From Cyanobium sp. Tous-M-B4 (GTDB taxonomy: Bacteria; Cyanobacteriota; Cyanobacteriia; PCC-6307; Cyanobiaceae), in NCBI RefSeq assembly GCF_024345395.1, contig NZ_JAGQBA010000001.1, positions 248,001 to 312,000 on the forward strand: 64,000 bases of DNA, in the 5' to 3' direction. This document shows positions 45,146 to 55,237 of this stretch, piece by piece. Under the pieces are notes generated by a model, which did not search any database, had not been told where the DNA came from, and was given only the letters and a program-made list of their open reading frames with translations. Position numbers and translations under genes: made by a program. The number at the start of each line of letters is the position of its first letter. The first letter of the stretch is position 1.

Positions 45146-46042
45146 CTAGGGGCCCAGCTGGGCTAGGGCTGCCGCGCGCATTGCCGCCACGGGCACTTGC
45201 TCAAGCCCGCTCCAGCGCCGCAGGGAGGCTGCCCCCTGCTGCACCAGCATCTCCAGGCCATCCAGGCCCCGGCAGCCCCGCTGGCTCGCCGCCAGCAGCA
45301 GGGCCGTGGGCCTGGGTGTGTAAATCAGGTCATACACGGTGGCGCCGGGTTGTAAGGCTTCCAGTTCGCTGGGGCCGAGTGGGCACTGCCGGGCCGCATC
45401 CGGATTGCCGGTGGCAGCCATGCCCACGGGTGTGGTGTTTACCACTAGGTCTGCCCGGGCCAGTGCCTCGGCTAGGGCCGTGCTGCCCCCAGCCCATTCC
45501 AGCCCCCGCAGTTGGGGCGCCCAGCTGTGGCAGGTGGCCAGCAGGGCTGCGAGGCGATCACTGCTGCGGCTTGCCATGGCGATCGAGCTGCAGCCCAGTT
45601 CCACCAGGGCTGCCACCACAGCCCTGGCACTGCCGCCACAGCCCAGCACCACCGCTCGCCGCTCCTGCCAGTTCTGCTCAGTGCTGCGTAGGGGAGCCAA
45701 GAAGCCCTCCACATCTGTGTTTTCCCCCAGCCAGCCCCCCTGCTGGTGCCGCACCAAGGTGTTCACCGCACCCACCCGTTGTGCCAGGGGCGAGAGGCTG
45801 CGGCAGAGACCAGCCACGGCTTGCTTGTGGGGCAGGGTCACATTGAGGCCGCGGCAGTCAATGGCCTCCAGCCCTTGCACCACCATCGCCAGCTGGTCTG
45901 CGCTGGTGGGCATGGCCAAGTACACCCAGTTGAGCCCCAGCTCCGCCAGGGCTGCGTTGTGCATTGCCGGCGATAGGGAGTGGCGCACCGGATCCCCGAG
46001 AACCCCAGCTAGGGCAGTACTTCCGGAGATCGGCTGGGGCAT
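45146..46042 (-). CDS. aroE: shikimate dehydrogenase
   Basis: About 298 residues. It reduces 3-dehydroshikimate with NADPH. Motifs: GVLGDPVRHSLSPAMHNAAL (shikimate-binding serines), NVTLPHKQAVAGL with the catalytic lysine, GENTDVEGF with the catalytic aspartate, VVLGCGGSARAVVAAL (NADPH Rossmann loop) and NTTPVGMA. I chose ATG 46042, giving MPQPISGSTALAGVLGD; an upstream in-frame ATG at 46135 would almost reach dnaK. It is divergent from dnaK with 112 bp between. Confidence 0.94.
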   Translation of the reverse strand: MPQPISGSTALAGVLGDPVRHSLSPAMHNAALAELGLNWVYLAMPTSADQLAMVVQGLEAIDCRGLNVTLPHKQAVAGLCRSLSPLAQRVGAVNTLVRHQQGGWLGENTDVEGFLAPLRSTEQNWQERRAVVLGCGGSARAVVAALVELGCSSIAMASRSSDRLAALLATCHSWAPQLRGLEWAGGSTALAEALARADLVVNTTPVGMAATGNPDAARQCPLGPSELEALQPGATVYDLIYTPRPTALLLAASQRGCRGLDGLEMLVQQGAASLRRWSGLEQVPVAAMRAAALAQLGP

Positions 46043-46137
46043 GCAGGTGGGCTGGCTGGCTGAAGCTGTTCGGGAACCACCCCTCGCCTGGGAAGGCCCC
46101 AGCTGCTGAAGATGCTTCCAGTCAGATCCACTCACCG

Positions 46138-46144
46138 TAAGGAG
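46138..46144 (+). promoter_or_regulatory. strong Shine-Dalgarno of dnaK
   Basis: TAAGGAG lies 10 bases before the dnaK ATG at 46155. It is a near-perfect anti-16S match, stronger than most start regions in the window, fitting a highly expressed chaperone. Confidence 0.7.
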
Positions 46145-46154
46145 TTAGTAACCC

Positions 46155-48068
<1,914 letters not shown>

Positions 48069-48100
48069 TCAGATTTATTGAGCGCCTTTAGGTGATCTTT

Positions 48101-48124
48101 AGCCCCCCGCAAGGGGGGCTTTTT
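48101..48124 (+). terminator. Rho-independent terminator of dnaK
   Basis: AGCCCCCC, loop GCAA, GGGGGGCT, then a T run. The 8-bp perfect GC-rich stem is followed by TTTT on the plus strand. On the minus strand the T run is missing, so it serves dnaK rather than the convergent pstS gene. Confidence 0.9.
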
Positions 48125-48133
48125 GATGGGGGC

Positions 48134-49123
48134 TCAGGGGCCAATGGTGGCCAGGGCATTCTTCGCTTTGGCCAAGACAGGAGCGGGCAGGGGGATGTAG
48201 CCCAGAGATGGAGCTTGCTTTTGGGCTGCTTCGCTGAGGGCGTAGTTGAAGGTGCTCTGCAGGGCGGGCAGCTTGGCTGCATTGCCATCTTTGTAGAGCA
48301 GCACCCAGGTGAAGGTCACGATTGGATAGCCGGCGCTGGGATTGGGATCGTTGCCGGTGAGATCGTCTCCCAAGTTGATCGTGGCCAGGGCCTGGCTGGC
48401 GTTGGCGGCATCGGGCAGGCTGAAGCTGCCGGCGCGATTGGCGATGGCGGCGGCCTGGAGGACGCCTCGCACATAGGCCGCCTCCACGTAGCCAATGCTG
48501 CCTTTGGTTTGCAGCAGGCTGGCGGCGACGCCCTCATTGCCTTTGGCGCCCACTCCCGTGGGCCAGTTCACCGACTTGCCAACGCCGGGCCCTTTCTTCC
48601 AGCTGGGGCTGAAGGCGGCCAGTGAATTGGTGAAGTTGTAGGTGGTGCCGGAGCCATCGGAGCGCACCACCACCTGGATCGCCTGGTCGGCGCAGCCCAG
48701 CTGCTGGAAGTTCCTGATCTTGCCCTCGAAGATCTGCACCAGCTGCTCCTGGCTGAGCTTGAGCTTGCAACCGGGCAGGTTGTAGGCCACGGCGATGGCG
48801 CCAGCTGTGAGGGGTAGTTGCACGACACCCCTTTTGATCGCTGCAGCCTCTTGGGCGTCCAGGGGTTTGTCGCTGGCGGCGAAATCCACCGTGCCGGCTT
48901 GGAACTGGCGGACGCCGGCACCGGAGCCCACCGACTGGTAGTTGACCCGAATCTTGTCTTTGCTTGCCAGGTCTGCAAACCAGCGTTGGTAAAGGCCCGC
49001 CGGGAAGCTGGCGCCGGCGGCTTGCAAGGTCTGGCCGTTGCTGCAGCTGCTCAGGCTGATTAGGGCAGCCAAGCCGAGGGCGCCCCTTAACAGGATGCTG
49101 GGGCGAAAGCGGCTGACGGCCAT
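48134..49123 (-). CDS. pstS: phosphate ABC transporter substrate-binding lipoprotein PstS
   Basis: 329 residues. A lipoprotein signal (LLRGALGLAALISLSSC, lipobox LSSC, Cys27) is followed by the PstS pattern AAGASFPAGLYQRWFADL, VNYQSVGSGAGVRQFQAGTVD with the phosphate-binding loop, VVVRSDGSGTTYNF, and SIGYVEAAYV. It captures phosphate for a PstCAB importer, none of which is in the window. A Pho-box-like site lies just upstream. It is convergent with dnaK behind a terminator. Confidence 0.93.
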   Translation of the reverse strand: MAVSRFRPSILLRGALGLAALISLSSCSNGQTLQAAGASFPAGLYQRWFADLASKDKIRVNYQSVGSGAGVRQFQAGTVDFAASDKPLDAQEAAAIKRGVVQLPLTAGAIAVAYNLPGCKLKLSQEQLVQIFEGKIRNFQQLGCADQAIQVVVRSDGSGTTYNFTNSLAAFSPSWKKGPGVGKSVNWPTGVGAKGNEGVAASLLQTKGSIGYVEAAYVRGVLQAAAIANRAGSFSLPDAANASQALATINLGDDLTGNDPNPSAGYPIVTFTWVLLYKDGNAAKLPALQSTFNYALSEAAQKQAPSLGYIPLPAPVLAKAKNALATIGP

Positions 49124-49154
49124 GGAGGTAGCTGGTGAAGGGTGGCGTCCCGGC

Positions 49155-49173
49155 AGGTTAGGGCTTGATTAAG
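49155..49173 (-). promoter_or_regulatory. Pho-box-like direct repeat upstream of pstS
   Basis: Read on the minus strand this is CTTAATCA-AGC-CCTAACCT, two 8-mers with a 3-bp spacer. The first fits the cyanobacterial Pho-box unit PyTTAAPyPy(T/A); the second differs at one base. A third unit is not visible. It is only 31-50 bp before the pstS ATG, rather close, so the promoter or start may need revision. Confidence 0.45.
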
Positions 49174-49195
49174 AAGGTCTTTGCTGGCTGGTTTC

Positions 49196-50275
49196 TCAGC
49201 CTTGCTCCAGTTGGTCGGCCACCCATTCCGCTGTCGCCGGTGCCAGCAGCACGCCATTGCGGTAGTGGCCGCTGGCCAGCACCAGGCCAGGCTCCAGCTG
49301 CTCGAGCAGGGGCGCCGGGCGGCCGATCGGATGGGGCCGGTGGCCCTGCCACTGGCGTACCACGGTGGCCTGTTGCAGCCAGGCTGGCGCCGCACCACCC
49401 AGCTGTTGCAGGTTGGCGAGGGCGGCGGCATCGGCTTGATCGCCAGGCTCCAGGGTGGCCCCCAGCCAAAGCTTGCTGCTGGCACGGGGCACCAGGTTGA
49501 GCCCTTGCCACACCACTGCTCCTGGCCAGGGCACCGCCCCAGGCCAGGGGCTGGCGCTGCTCCAGTTTGTGGGGAGTGGCAACTCCAGTTCCAGGGCCTG
49601 GCCTAACACCGGCTCCATGGGCACCTGGTGGCCTATGCCCGCCAGCAGAGCGGTACTGGCTACCCCGGCGCTCAGCACCACCGCTTCCACTTCCAGAAGC
49701 TCGCCGCTGCGGGTGTGCATGCTCCAGCCACCGGGGCGTTGTTCGAGGCGCTGAACTCGATCGCAGCAGGTTTGCAGACCCAGCCGCAGGCCATCGGCTA
49801 GCAGGGCTGCGAGGGCGGGTCCGGGATCCAGCTGCCCGTCGGCCGGGGAGTAGAGCCCGCCCAGGGCTCCGATCGGCAGGGCTGGTGCCAGGGCGTCAAG
49901 CCGGGGCTGGTCCCAGAGCTCCAAGGCAAAGCCCTGCTGCCGCCGGCTTGTCACCAACTGCCGCTGGCGCTCCAGTTCCTCAGGCGTGCTGGCCAGCAGT
50001 AGCAAGCCCGGCCGCCAGGGCAGCGCCCAGCCCTGGGCCTGCAACTGCTGACGCCATTGGCCCCAGAGCTCCAGGCTGCGTTGACGCAACCGCCAGGCCC
50101 GGCCGCTGTTGCGGTGAAACACCTGGGCCATCAGCACCCCCAGGGCCGCCTCGCTGCCTGAGCTGGGGTCGCGCTGGCCGTCCAGGCCTGGATCGATCAG
50201 CAAAACTCGGTGGCCACGCTGCAGCAGTTGCCAGGCGCAGGCACGGCCAACCAAGCCGGCGCCGATTACAGCGAT
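49196..50275 (-). CDS. glycine oxidase/ThiO-like FAD-dependent amine oxidase
   Basis: A DAO-family flavoprotein of about 350-375 residues. The FAD Rossmann strand reads IAVIGAGLVGRACAWQLLQRGHRVLLID. Later GGLYSPADGQLDPGPALAALL and LVLASGHYRNGVLLAPATAEW match glycine oxidase/ThiO, which supplies the iminoacetate-type precursor for thiamin thiazole. The start is a problem: the only standard start codon is TTG 50254, inside the GxGxxG motif, and the frame is open without ATG, GTG or TTG upstream to a stop above 50350. I placed the start provisionally at ATC 50275; ATT at 50320, overlapping the psbQ stop as TGATT, is an alternative. Confidence 0.8.
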   Translation of the reverse strand: MAVIGAGLVGRACAWQLLQRGHRVLLIDPGLDGQRDPSSGSEAALGVLMAQVFHRNSGRAWRLRQRSLELWGQWRQQLQAQGWALPWRPGLLLLASTPEELERQRQLVTSRRQQGFALELWDQPRLDALAPALPIGALGGLYSPADGQLDPGPALAALLADGLRLGLQTCCDRVQRLEQRPGGWSMHTRSGELLEVEAVVLSAGVASTALLAGIGHQVPMEPVLGQALELELPLPTNWSSASPWPGAVPWPGAVVWQGLNLVPRASSKLWLGATLEPGDQADAAALANLQQLGGAAPAWLQQATVVRQWQGHRPHPIGRPAPLLEQLEPGLVLASGHYRNGVLLAPATAEWVADQLEQG

Positions 50276-50319
50276 CGAAAGGCGCCTAACGGCTGATCCG
50301 ACGGGATGGGTTTGCTTAA

Positions 50320-50829
50320 TCAGATCTGCTTGAGGTCTTCCTGCACTTGGGTTGGCAACACCTGGGCATAGAGACCAAAACCGCTCGCCACCTTGATGTA
50401 ACCCTTACGCAGCTTGTCGCCGTCTTGAAGGCGGGACGCTTCATCGAGCTGGGCTAGGGCCGTTTTCAGGGCGGTGGCACGCTTCTCTGCCTCGGGGCGG
50501 TCGGCGGGCAGCAGCCTTTGGTTGATGTAGCTCATTTCCCGGCCAACTTCCTGCATGGGGCCGTGGATCAAGTTGGCAGTGAATACCCAGTTGCGCTCAT
50601 TCACGAGGGCGGCCAACTCGGGCAGGCGGTTGCGGGCTGCCAGGAAGCCCTCGGCTTGGCGCTCGATCAGGGCCATGTCCTCTGGGCTGATGGTCGGCGG
50701 CTTCTTGCCCTGGCTGCCGTCACAGGCGCTCAGGCCGAGGCAGAGCACGGTGGCAAGGCAGAGCACCATTAAACGGCGCAGCTGCTGGCTGAAAGCAGTG
50801 AAAACCTCAGGAATCCGCGCAGAAGCCAT
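50320..50829 (-). CDS. psbQ: PsbQ (CyanoQ), photosystem II extrinsic lipoprotein
   Basis: 169 residues from ATG 50829. A lipoprotein signal (RRLMVLCLATVLCLGLSAC, lipobox LSAC, Cys36) precedes a helical bundle typical of CyanoQ: MALIERQAEGFLAARNRLPE, LVNERNWVFTANLIHGPMQEVG, AQLDEASRLQDGDKL. CyanoQ binds at the lumenal face of photosystem II and stabilises the Mn cluster. This gene identifies the organism as photosynthetic. It is divergent from purU. ThiO follows with overlapping or adjacent ends. Confidence 0.9.
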   Translation of the reverse strand: MASARIPEVFTAFSQQLRRLMVLCLATVLCLGLSACDGSQGKKPPTISPEDMALIERQAEGFLAARNRLPELAALVNERNWVFTANLIHGPMQEVGREMSYINQRLLPADRPEAEKRATALKTALAQLDEASRLQDGDKLRKGYIKVASGFGLYAQVLPTQVQEDLKQI

Positions 50830-50958
50830 CAGCAGGTACCAACACCTTTTCGTGGGGGTGAGTTTATCGGGGCGGGCTGGCTCTTCCGGCCTGTCTGTTG
50901 CCCCTCGCAACCTGGCCCTAAATGCCGCCGAGGTGCTACGTCTGAACTGACGTTGACC

Positions 50959-51837
50959 ATGGCCATGACTACCGCCACCGCCATCCTGCAGATGATCTGC
51001 CCGGATCAACCTGGGCTGGTGCGGGAACTCTCGGGCTGGGTGGCAGCTAACGGCGGCAACATCGTGCACGCCGACCACCACAGCGATCAAGGAGCAGGCT
51101 TGTTTTTGAGCCGGATTGAGTGGCAGCTTGAGGGTTTCGGGCTGCCGCGGGAGGCGATCTGTCCCACGGCCAGCGCCCTGGCGGAGCGCCTGGGCGGCCA
51201 ATACAAGGTGAACTTCTCAGATGTGCGCCCGCCGGTGGCGATCTTCGTGAGCAAGCAGGACCACTGCCTGCTGGATTTGCTGTGGCGCACGCGCACGGGG
51301 GAGTTGCCGATGCAGGTGCCGCTGGTGATCTCCAACCATCCCGACCTTGGCGCCCTGGCCGAGGAATTTGGGGCCCGCTTTGCCCATGTGCCCATCTCAG
51401 CCGCTAACCGGGAGGAGGCTGAAGCACGGCACCTGGAGCTGCTTGCTGAGCACGGAATCGAGCTGGTGATACTGGCCAAGTACATGCAGGTGCTGACGCC
51501 GGCATTTTTGGAGAGCTTTGATCCACCGGATGCTTTCCACCGAGTGATCAATATCCACCACTCTTTCCTGCCTGCCTTCCAGGGCGCCCAGCCCTATCAC
51601 CGGGCCTGGGAGCGGGGCGTGAAGCTGATCGGTGCCACCGGTCACTACGTGACCGAGCAGCTGGATGGGGGGCCGATCATTGCCCAATCCACCGTGCCCG
51701 TGGGCCACCGCGATGAGGTCGACGACCTGATCCGCCTCGGCCGCGACTGCGAACGCCTGGCCCTAGCCCGGGCCGTGCGCCTGCACCTCAAGCGCCAGGT
51801 GATGGTTTACCGGGGGCGGACGGCGGTGTTTGCTTGA
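50959..51837 (+). CDS. purU: formyltetrahydrofolate deformylase
   Basis: About 292 residues. It hydrolyses 10-formyl-tetrahydrofolate to formate and tetrahydrofolate. An ACT domain (LQMICPDQPGLVRELSGWV, about residues 10-85) is followed by a formyltransferase-like domain with SNHPDLGALAEEFG, LAKYMQVLTP, NIHHSFLPAFQGAQPYHRAW (catalytic Asn-His) and GATGHYVTEQLDGGPII with the catalytic aspartate. ATG 50959 (MAMTTATAILQ) is preferred over the TTG at 50953. The stop lies 3 bp from that of the convergent radical SAM gene. Confidence 0.94.
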   Translation: MAMTTATAILQMICPDQPGLVRELSGWVAANGGNIVHADHHSDQGAGLFLSRIEWQLEGFGLPREAICPTASALAERLGGQYKVNFSDVRPPVAIFVSKQDHCLLDLLWRTRTGELPMQVPLVISNHPDLGALAEEFGARFAHVPISAANREEAEARHLELLAEHGIELVILAKYMQVLTPAFLESFDPPDAFHRVINIHHSFLPAFQGAQPYHRAWERGVKLIGATGHYVTEQLDGGPIIAQSTVPVGHRDEVDDLIRLGRDCERLALARAVRLHLKRQVMVYRGRTAVFA

Positions 51838-51840
51838 GGT

Positions 51841-53403
51841 TCAGGCAGCTTCGCCGAGCGCATCAAGCCTGTGTTTGGCGAGAGTCGCCGCAGGCAGCGG
51901 CCCCTCCAGGTGCGCCCAGGGCAGCACCCGCTCCGGGCTCCAGGTGGCGTGGATCACTTCCTCCCAGGCTGGTGGGCTCTCGGGGCCTGAGGTTTGCTCC
52001 CGCACCGCCCGGTATGCCTGCTTCCAGCCCCCCAGGCTCTCGTGCTTGCCGCGGGCGGCAGCGATCACCGGCGCTAGGCGCCGGTCGCTGCGCGACAGCA
52101 GGGCCTGGATCACGCTCCAGCCGTAGCTCTCGGGGCGCAGCTCGATGCCCTTGGGCTTGAGCCGCTTGGCCAGCAGCTTGAGTCGCTTGTCGGCTTCGGG
52201 ACGCACGCCTTGCCACTGAAAGGGCGTGTGGGCCTTGGGCACGAAGCTGCTAACTCCTAGGGTGAGCCTCAGGCCGGGAGTGGCTTTTTTGAGAGCTAGC
52301 AGCAGCTCGGCGGTGGCTTCCACATCAGTGTCTTCTTCCGTAGGCAGGCCCACCATTCCGTAGAGCTTCAGGCCCGTGAGCCCGCCCTCCTTGGCGTAGC
52401 GGGCGGCGGCGTAGATCTCTTCGGTGGCGAGTTTCTTGTTCACCACCAGGCGCATGCGCTCGCTGCCGCTTTCAATCGCGATCGTGAGCGATTTGCTGCC
52501 CCGTTTGGCCAGGATTCGGCCCAGCTCGGCGGTCACGGTGGCGGCCCGCACCGAGCTGACGCTCACCCGCGTGCCTTCAAAGCGGTCCTGGTCGAGCCAG
52601 GCCAGCAGGTCGGCGAATTGGGGGTGCTGGGTTACTGAGGCCCCCAGTAATCCCAGCCGTTGGGTGGCGGCCAGGCCCTTTTCCACCGCAGGGATCAGGC
52701 CGTCTTCCAGGCTGGGGGTGCGAAACGGCAGGGTGAGGTAGCTGGCCAGACAGAAGCGGCACAGCTCCGGACAGCTGCGCACCACCTCCACCATGTGGAT
52801 TGAGGGCCAGGCCGCCTCCGGGGTGATCACAGTCGAATGGCTCAAGGTGTTGCCGCGCCAGGTTTGTTTTGCCACCGTGGCCGGGATACCCGCTTCTCTT
52901 GGCTCCACCGCGAGCAGATCGCCCTCGGGGCTATAGCGGGGGACATAGAGGCTGGGCACATACACGCCGGGTACGGCCGCCAGTCGCCTGAGCCGTTCGG
53001 CCCGGGGAGCGTCCCGGCCTGCCTGCAGGGCATCGACGAAGGCTGGCAGCAACAGTTCGCCATCGCCCAGCAACACCACATCAAAAAATGGTGCCAGCGG
53101 CTCGGGGTTGGCGGTGAGCACCGGCCCACCGCCGAAAACGATCGGATCGTCGTCGCCGCGCTCGGCCGCCCAGATCGGGATGCGCTGCTGCTCCAGCAGA
53201 TCCAGCAGCACCGGCCCATCCAGCTCCCAGCTCAGCGACAGGCCAAACAGGTCGCAGTGGCGGTGCGCTGGATCGCCCTGGTCAGTGAATAGGCGGCGTA
53301 CATCCACATCGGCCCGCTGGGCCAGGGTGGCCCACACCACCTGGTAACCCAGGCTGGTGATCCCCACCGTGTAGGTGCTGGGGAAGGCCAGCACGGCCCG
53401 CAA
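51841..53403 (-). CDS. radical SAM protein with N-terminal B12-binding-like domain
   Basis: About 520 residues. The N-terminus (AVLAFPSTYTVGITSLGYQVV ... LFGLSLSWELDGP ... DDDPIVFGGGPVLTANPEPL) is like the cobalamin-binding-type domain of the TIGR03960 group. The radical SAM core has RSCPELCRFC, the Cx3Cx2C cluster motif, and later SGSERMRLVVNKKLA and GLKLYGMVGLPTEEDTD. The substrate is unknown; in other bacteria the family accompanies ribosome-modification genes. TTG 53403 is the only standard start, but the frame stays open upstream with LLFEPAQPAAGAL, which looks protein-like, so the true start may be a CTG there. Convergent with purU, 3 bp apart. Confidence 0.82.
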   Translation of the reverse strand: MRAVLAFPSTYTVGITSLGYQVVWATLAQRADVDVRRLFTDQGDPAHRHCDLFGLSLSWELDGPVLLDLLEQQRIPIWAAERGDDDPIVFGGGPVLTANPEPLAPFFDVVLLGDGELLLPAFVDALQAGRDAPRAERLRRLAAVPGVYVPSLYVPRYSPEGDLLAVEPREAGIPATVAKQTWRGNTLSHSTVITPEAAWPSIHMVEVVRSCPELCRFCLASYLTLPFRTPSLEDGLIPAVEKGLAATQRLGLLGASVTQHPQFADLLAWLDQDRFEGTRVSVSSVRAATVTAELGRILAKRGSKSLTIAIESGSERMRLVVNKKLATEEIYAAARYAKEGGLTGLKLYGMVGLPTEEDTDVEATAELLLALKKATPGLRLTLGVSSFVPKAHTPFQWQGVRPEADKRLKLLAKRLKPKGIELRPESYGWSVIQALLSRSDRRLAPVIAAARGKHESLGGWKQAYRAVREQTSGPESPPAWEEVIHATWSPERVLPWAHLEGPLPAATLAKHRLDALGEAA

Positions 53404-53502
53404 CGCCCCGGCTGCCGGCTGGGCGGGCTCAAACAGCAGGGTTTCCTGGTTCAGGTGAGACGCCGGACGGTGACCTCCAGCGTCTCACCACGGGGGCGCG
53501 AT

Positions 53503-53928
53503 TTACTTCCCGGCCAGGGCGGAGAGGGGGCCAAGCAGGCCACTGATGGCTGCGTTGGCATCGGCAGCCGATGGAGTGCCCTTGCTGAAGGTGCCGCTCA
53601 ATCCTTGGGCAGCGCTTTCGATGGAGGCCCACTTATCCCCGGCCAGGGGCTTGACCACTGGTGCGGCCTTCTCCCAGATGGCCGCGAAGCCGCCCATGGA
53701 GGCGGCGGCACCGGCTAGATCGCCTGAGGCCACCTTGCTTTGGCCCTGCTTGAGCAGGTCGAGCACCGGGGTCACGGCTGGACCTAGGGCAGTCTGGGCG
53801 GCACCCGTGGCAGCAGAGGTGGCGGCGTCCTTGGCGCTCTGGGTGACCTGGTCACAGCCGGTGAGGCTTAGGCCTCCAGCGAGGGCCAGGGCGATGCCGC
53901 CGGCGAGCAGAGAAATGCGACGCATGGA
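53503..53928 (-). CDS. small alanine/glycine-rich lipoprotein, unrecognised
   Basis: 141 residues from ATG 53928. The signal MRRISLLAGGIALALAGGLSLTGC ends in a good lipobox (LTGC, Cys24). The mature part is Ala-, Gly- and Lys-rich with helical stretches (QSAKDAATSAATGAAQTALG, DLLKQGQSKVASGDLAGAAA, IWEKAAPVVKPLAGDKWASI). A much longer frame continues upstream but lacks protein character. It lies between the radical SAM gene and the divergent beta-rich protein gene. I do not recognise it; a stress-type surface lipoprotein is only a guess. Confidence 0.6.
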   Translation of the reverse strand, partial: SMRRISLLAGGIALALAGGLSLTGCDQVTQSAKDAATSAATGAAQTALGPAVTPVLDLLKQGQSKVASGDLAGAAASMGGFAAIWEKAAPVVKPLAGDKWASIESAAQGLSGTFSKGTPSAADANAAISGLLGPLSALAGK

Positions 53929-54090
53929 GGAGCTGTTCAACCAACTTTTGGACGCTAGGGACCTCCGCTGGGAGAGCTGATTTTTTCGGTTTGTTGTAAG
54001 GACTGATACCAAACTGCGCCAGCTTGTGCAGTGGGCGCCAAGCTGACAGGGTGCGGCCAAGTGCTGACAATCCTTTGAAGCCCCCTGGCC

Positions 54091-55224
54091 ATGACAGCCA
54101 AGCGTCGTCAATTCATCTCCCCCTTCCAGTACAACCCAGGCAAAGACCCCACGGTGGTCACCTATTTGCAGGGCCTTAAGGGTGGTGACGCACCGGGCAC
54201 TTTCCTGTTGGTTGGCGCTAACAATTCGCCGGGCCCTACCCCGTTGGGTTTGGTATACCAGGGGCCCTTGGATGCGGTGGAGAAAAACGGTGTTAGCGGT
54301 TCCGGCACCTGGAGCACCGTGGCCGTGCCAAAGAAATTCGGCGCTGCGGGAACCAGCGTGTATGGCCCCGACAATCTCGGTGCCGGCCTGGGCAATCTCG
54401 TGGGCGCTTATACCCGTGATCTGCGCGGTAAGACTCCATCGGCGAACAATCCAGCCGTTGTTGGCTTCGTCTACACCGGAGCGGTGGATGGCACGACGGG
54501 TCGCGGTTGGCGCAGTGTGCAGGGCACCACTCAGCTGGGCACGAAGGGGACCTACACCTTTGTCCATTCCGTCGATGGGGGCCTGGCAGTCGGGAACACC
54601 GATAACGCCGATGTCGATGGCATCACCGGTTACTTCAGCCTCAGTTCCACCGCTTTCATCGTTGAGTTGGCTACGGGCCGCCAAATCCCCATCCGCTTCC
54701 CGGGAGAGCGCGATCCGTTGGTGACCCACACGGCTTATGGAATCTGGGCCAATGGCAAAGGTTCTTACACAATTGCTGGGGGATCTGGCGACGCCTTGAA
54801 TCGATCAGGAGGGCGATTAGAAGCAGGTGAAGGATATCTGATTGATTACGACAGCATCACGGGTAAGTTCTCGAACTACACGAACTTCTCTTATCGAAAT
54901 CGAGATAAGAATTTGATAAGCCACTTTGAAGGGATTTATCGCACAGATAATGGCAATTACCGGCTGCCTGCTACCAGTGTTGGCCTGAACGCTAAGGATG
55001 ACCTTTCCATCGCTTCCATCGTCACTGTAAAACGCAACGAAAGGGGTGGATTTCGTGCCAAGGCCAGTTGGCAGGATTTGGATGTGAGGCGTAGTAGCGA
55101 TGGAGAGGACAGCGTGCTGAGTACCGCTAATTCGCTGTACGGGGATGTGACAGTTGGCTTTGCCAATTACCCAGACGGCAACGGCGGCCTAACTCAGCTC
55201 GATTATGTGACTCAGCTGTTATGA
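54091..55224 (+). CDS. beta-rich repetitive protein, unrecognised
   Basis: 377 residues without a signal peptide or membrane segment, opening MTAKRRQFISPFQYNPGKDP. The sequence repeats loosely every 50-60 residues a pattern of Tyr-Gly strands and turns: LGLVYQGPLDA, NLVGAYTRDL, VVGFVYTGAVDG, ITGYFSLSS, AYGIWANGKGSYTIAGGS, HFEGIYRTDNGNYRLPA. This suggests a beta-propeller or similar fold of about six units. GC falls in the last third. It is divergent from the lipoprotein gene (162-bp gap) and convergent with acnB (13 bp). I cannot name the family; it looks accessory to the conserved gene order around it. Confidence 0.6.
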   Translation: MTAKRRQFISPFQYNPGKDPTVVTYLQGLKGGDAPGTFLLVGANNSPGPTPLGLVYQGPLDAVEKNGVSGSGTWSTVAVPKKFGAAGTSVYGPDNLGAGLGNLVGAYTRDLRGKTPSANNPAVVGFVYTGAVDGTTGRGWRSVQGTTQLGTKGTYTFVHSVDGGLAVGNTDNADVDGITGYFSLSSTAFIVELATGRQIPIRFPGERDPLVTHTAYGIWANGKGSYTIAGGSGDALNRSGGRLEAGEGYLIDYDSITGKFSNYTNFSYRNRDKNLISHFEGIYRTDNGNYRLPATSVGLNAKDDLSIASIVTVKRNERGGFRAKASWQDLDVRRSSDGEDSVLSTANSLYGDVTVGFANYPDGNGGLTQLDYVTQLL

Positions 55225-55237
55225 GCTGACCTGAGCC

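Noticed and set aside
46043-46154. CIRCE/HrcA operator before dnaK
   Set aside because: No TTAGCACTC inverted repeat was found here, nor in 2700-2778 before grpE.
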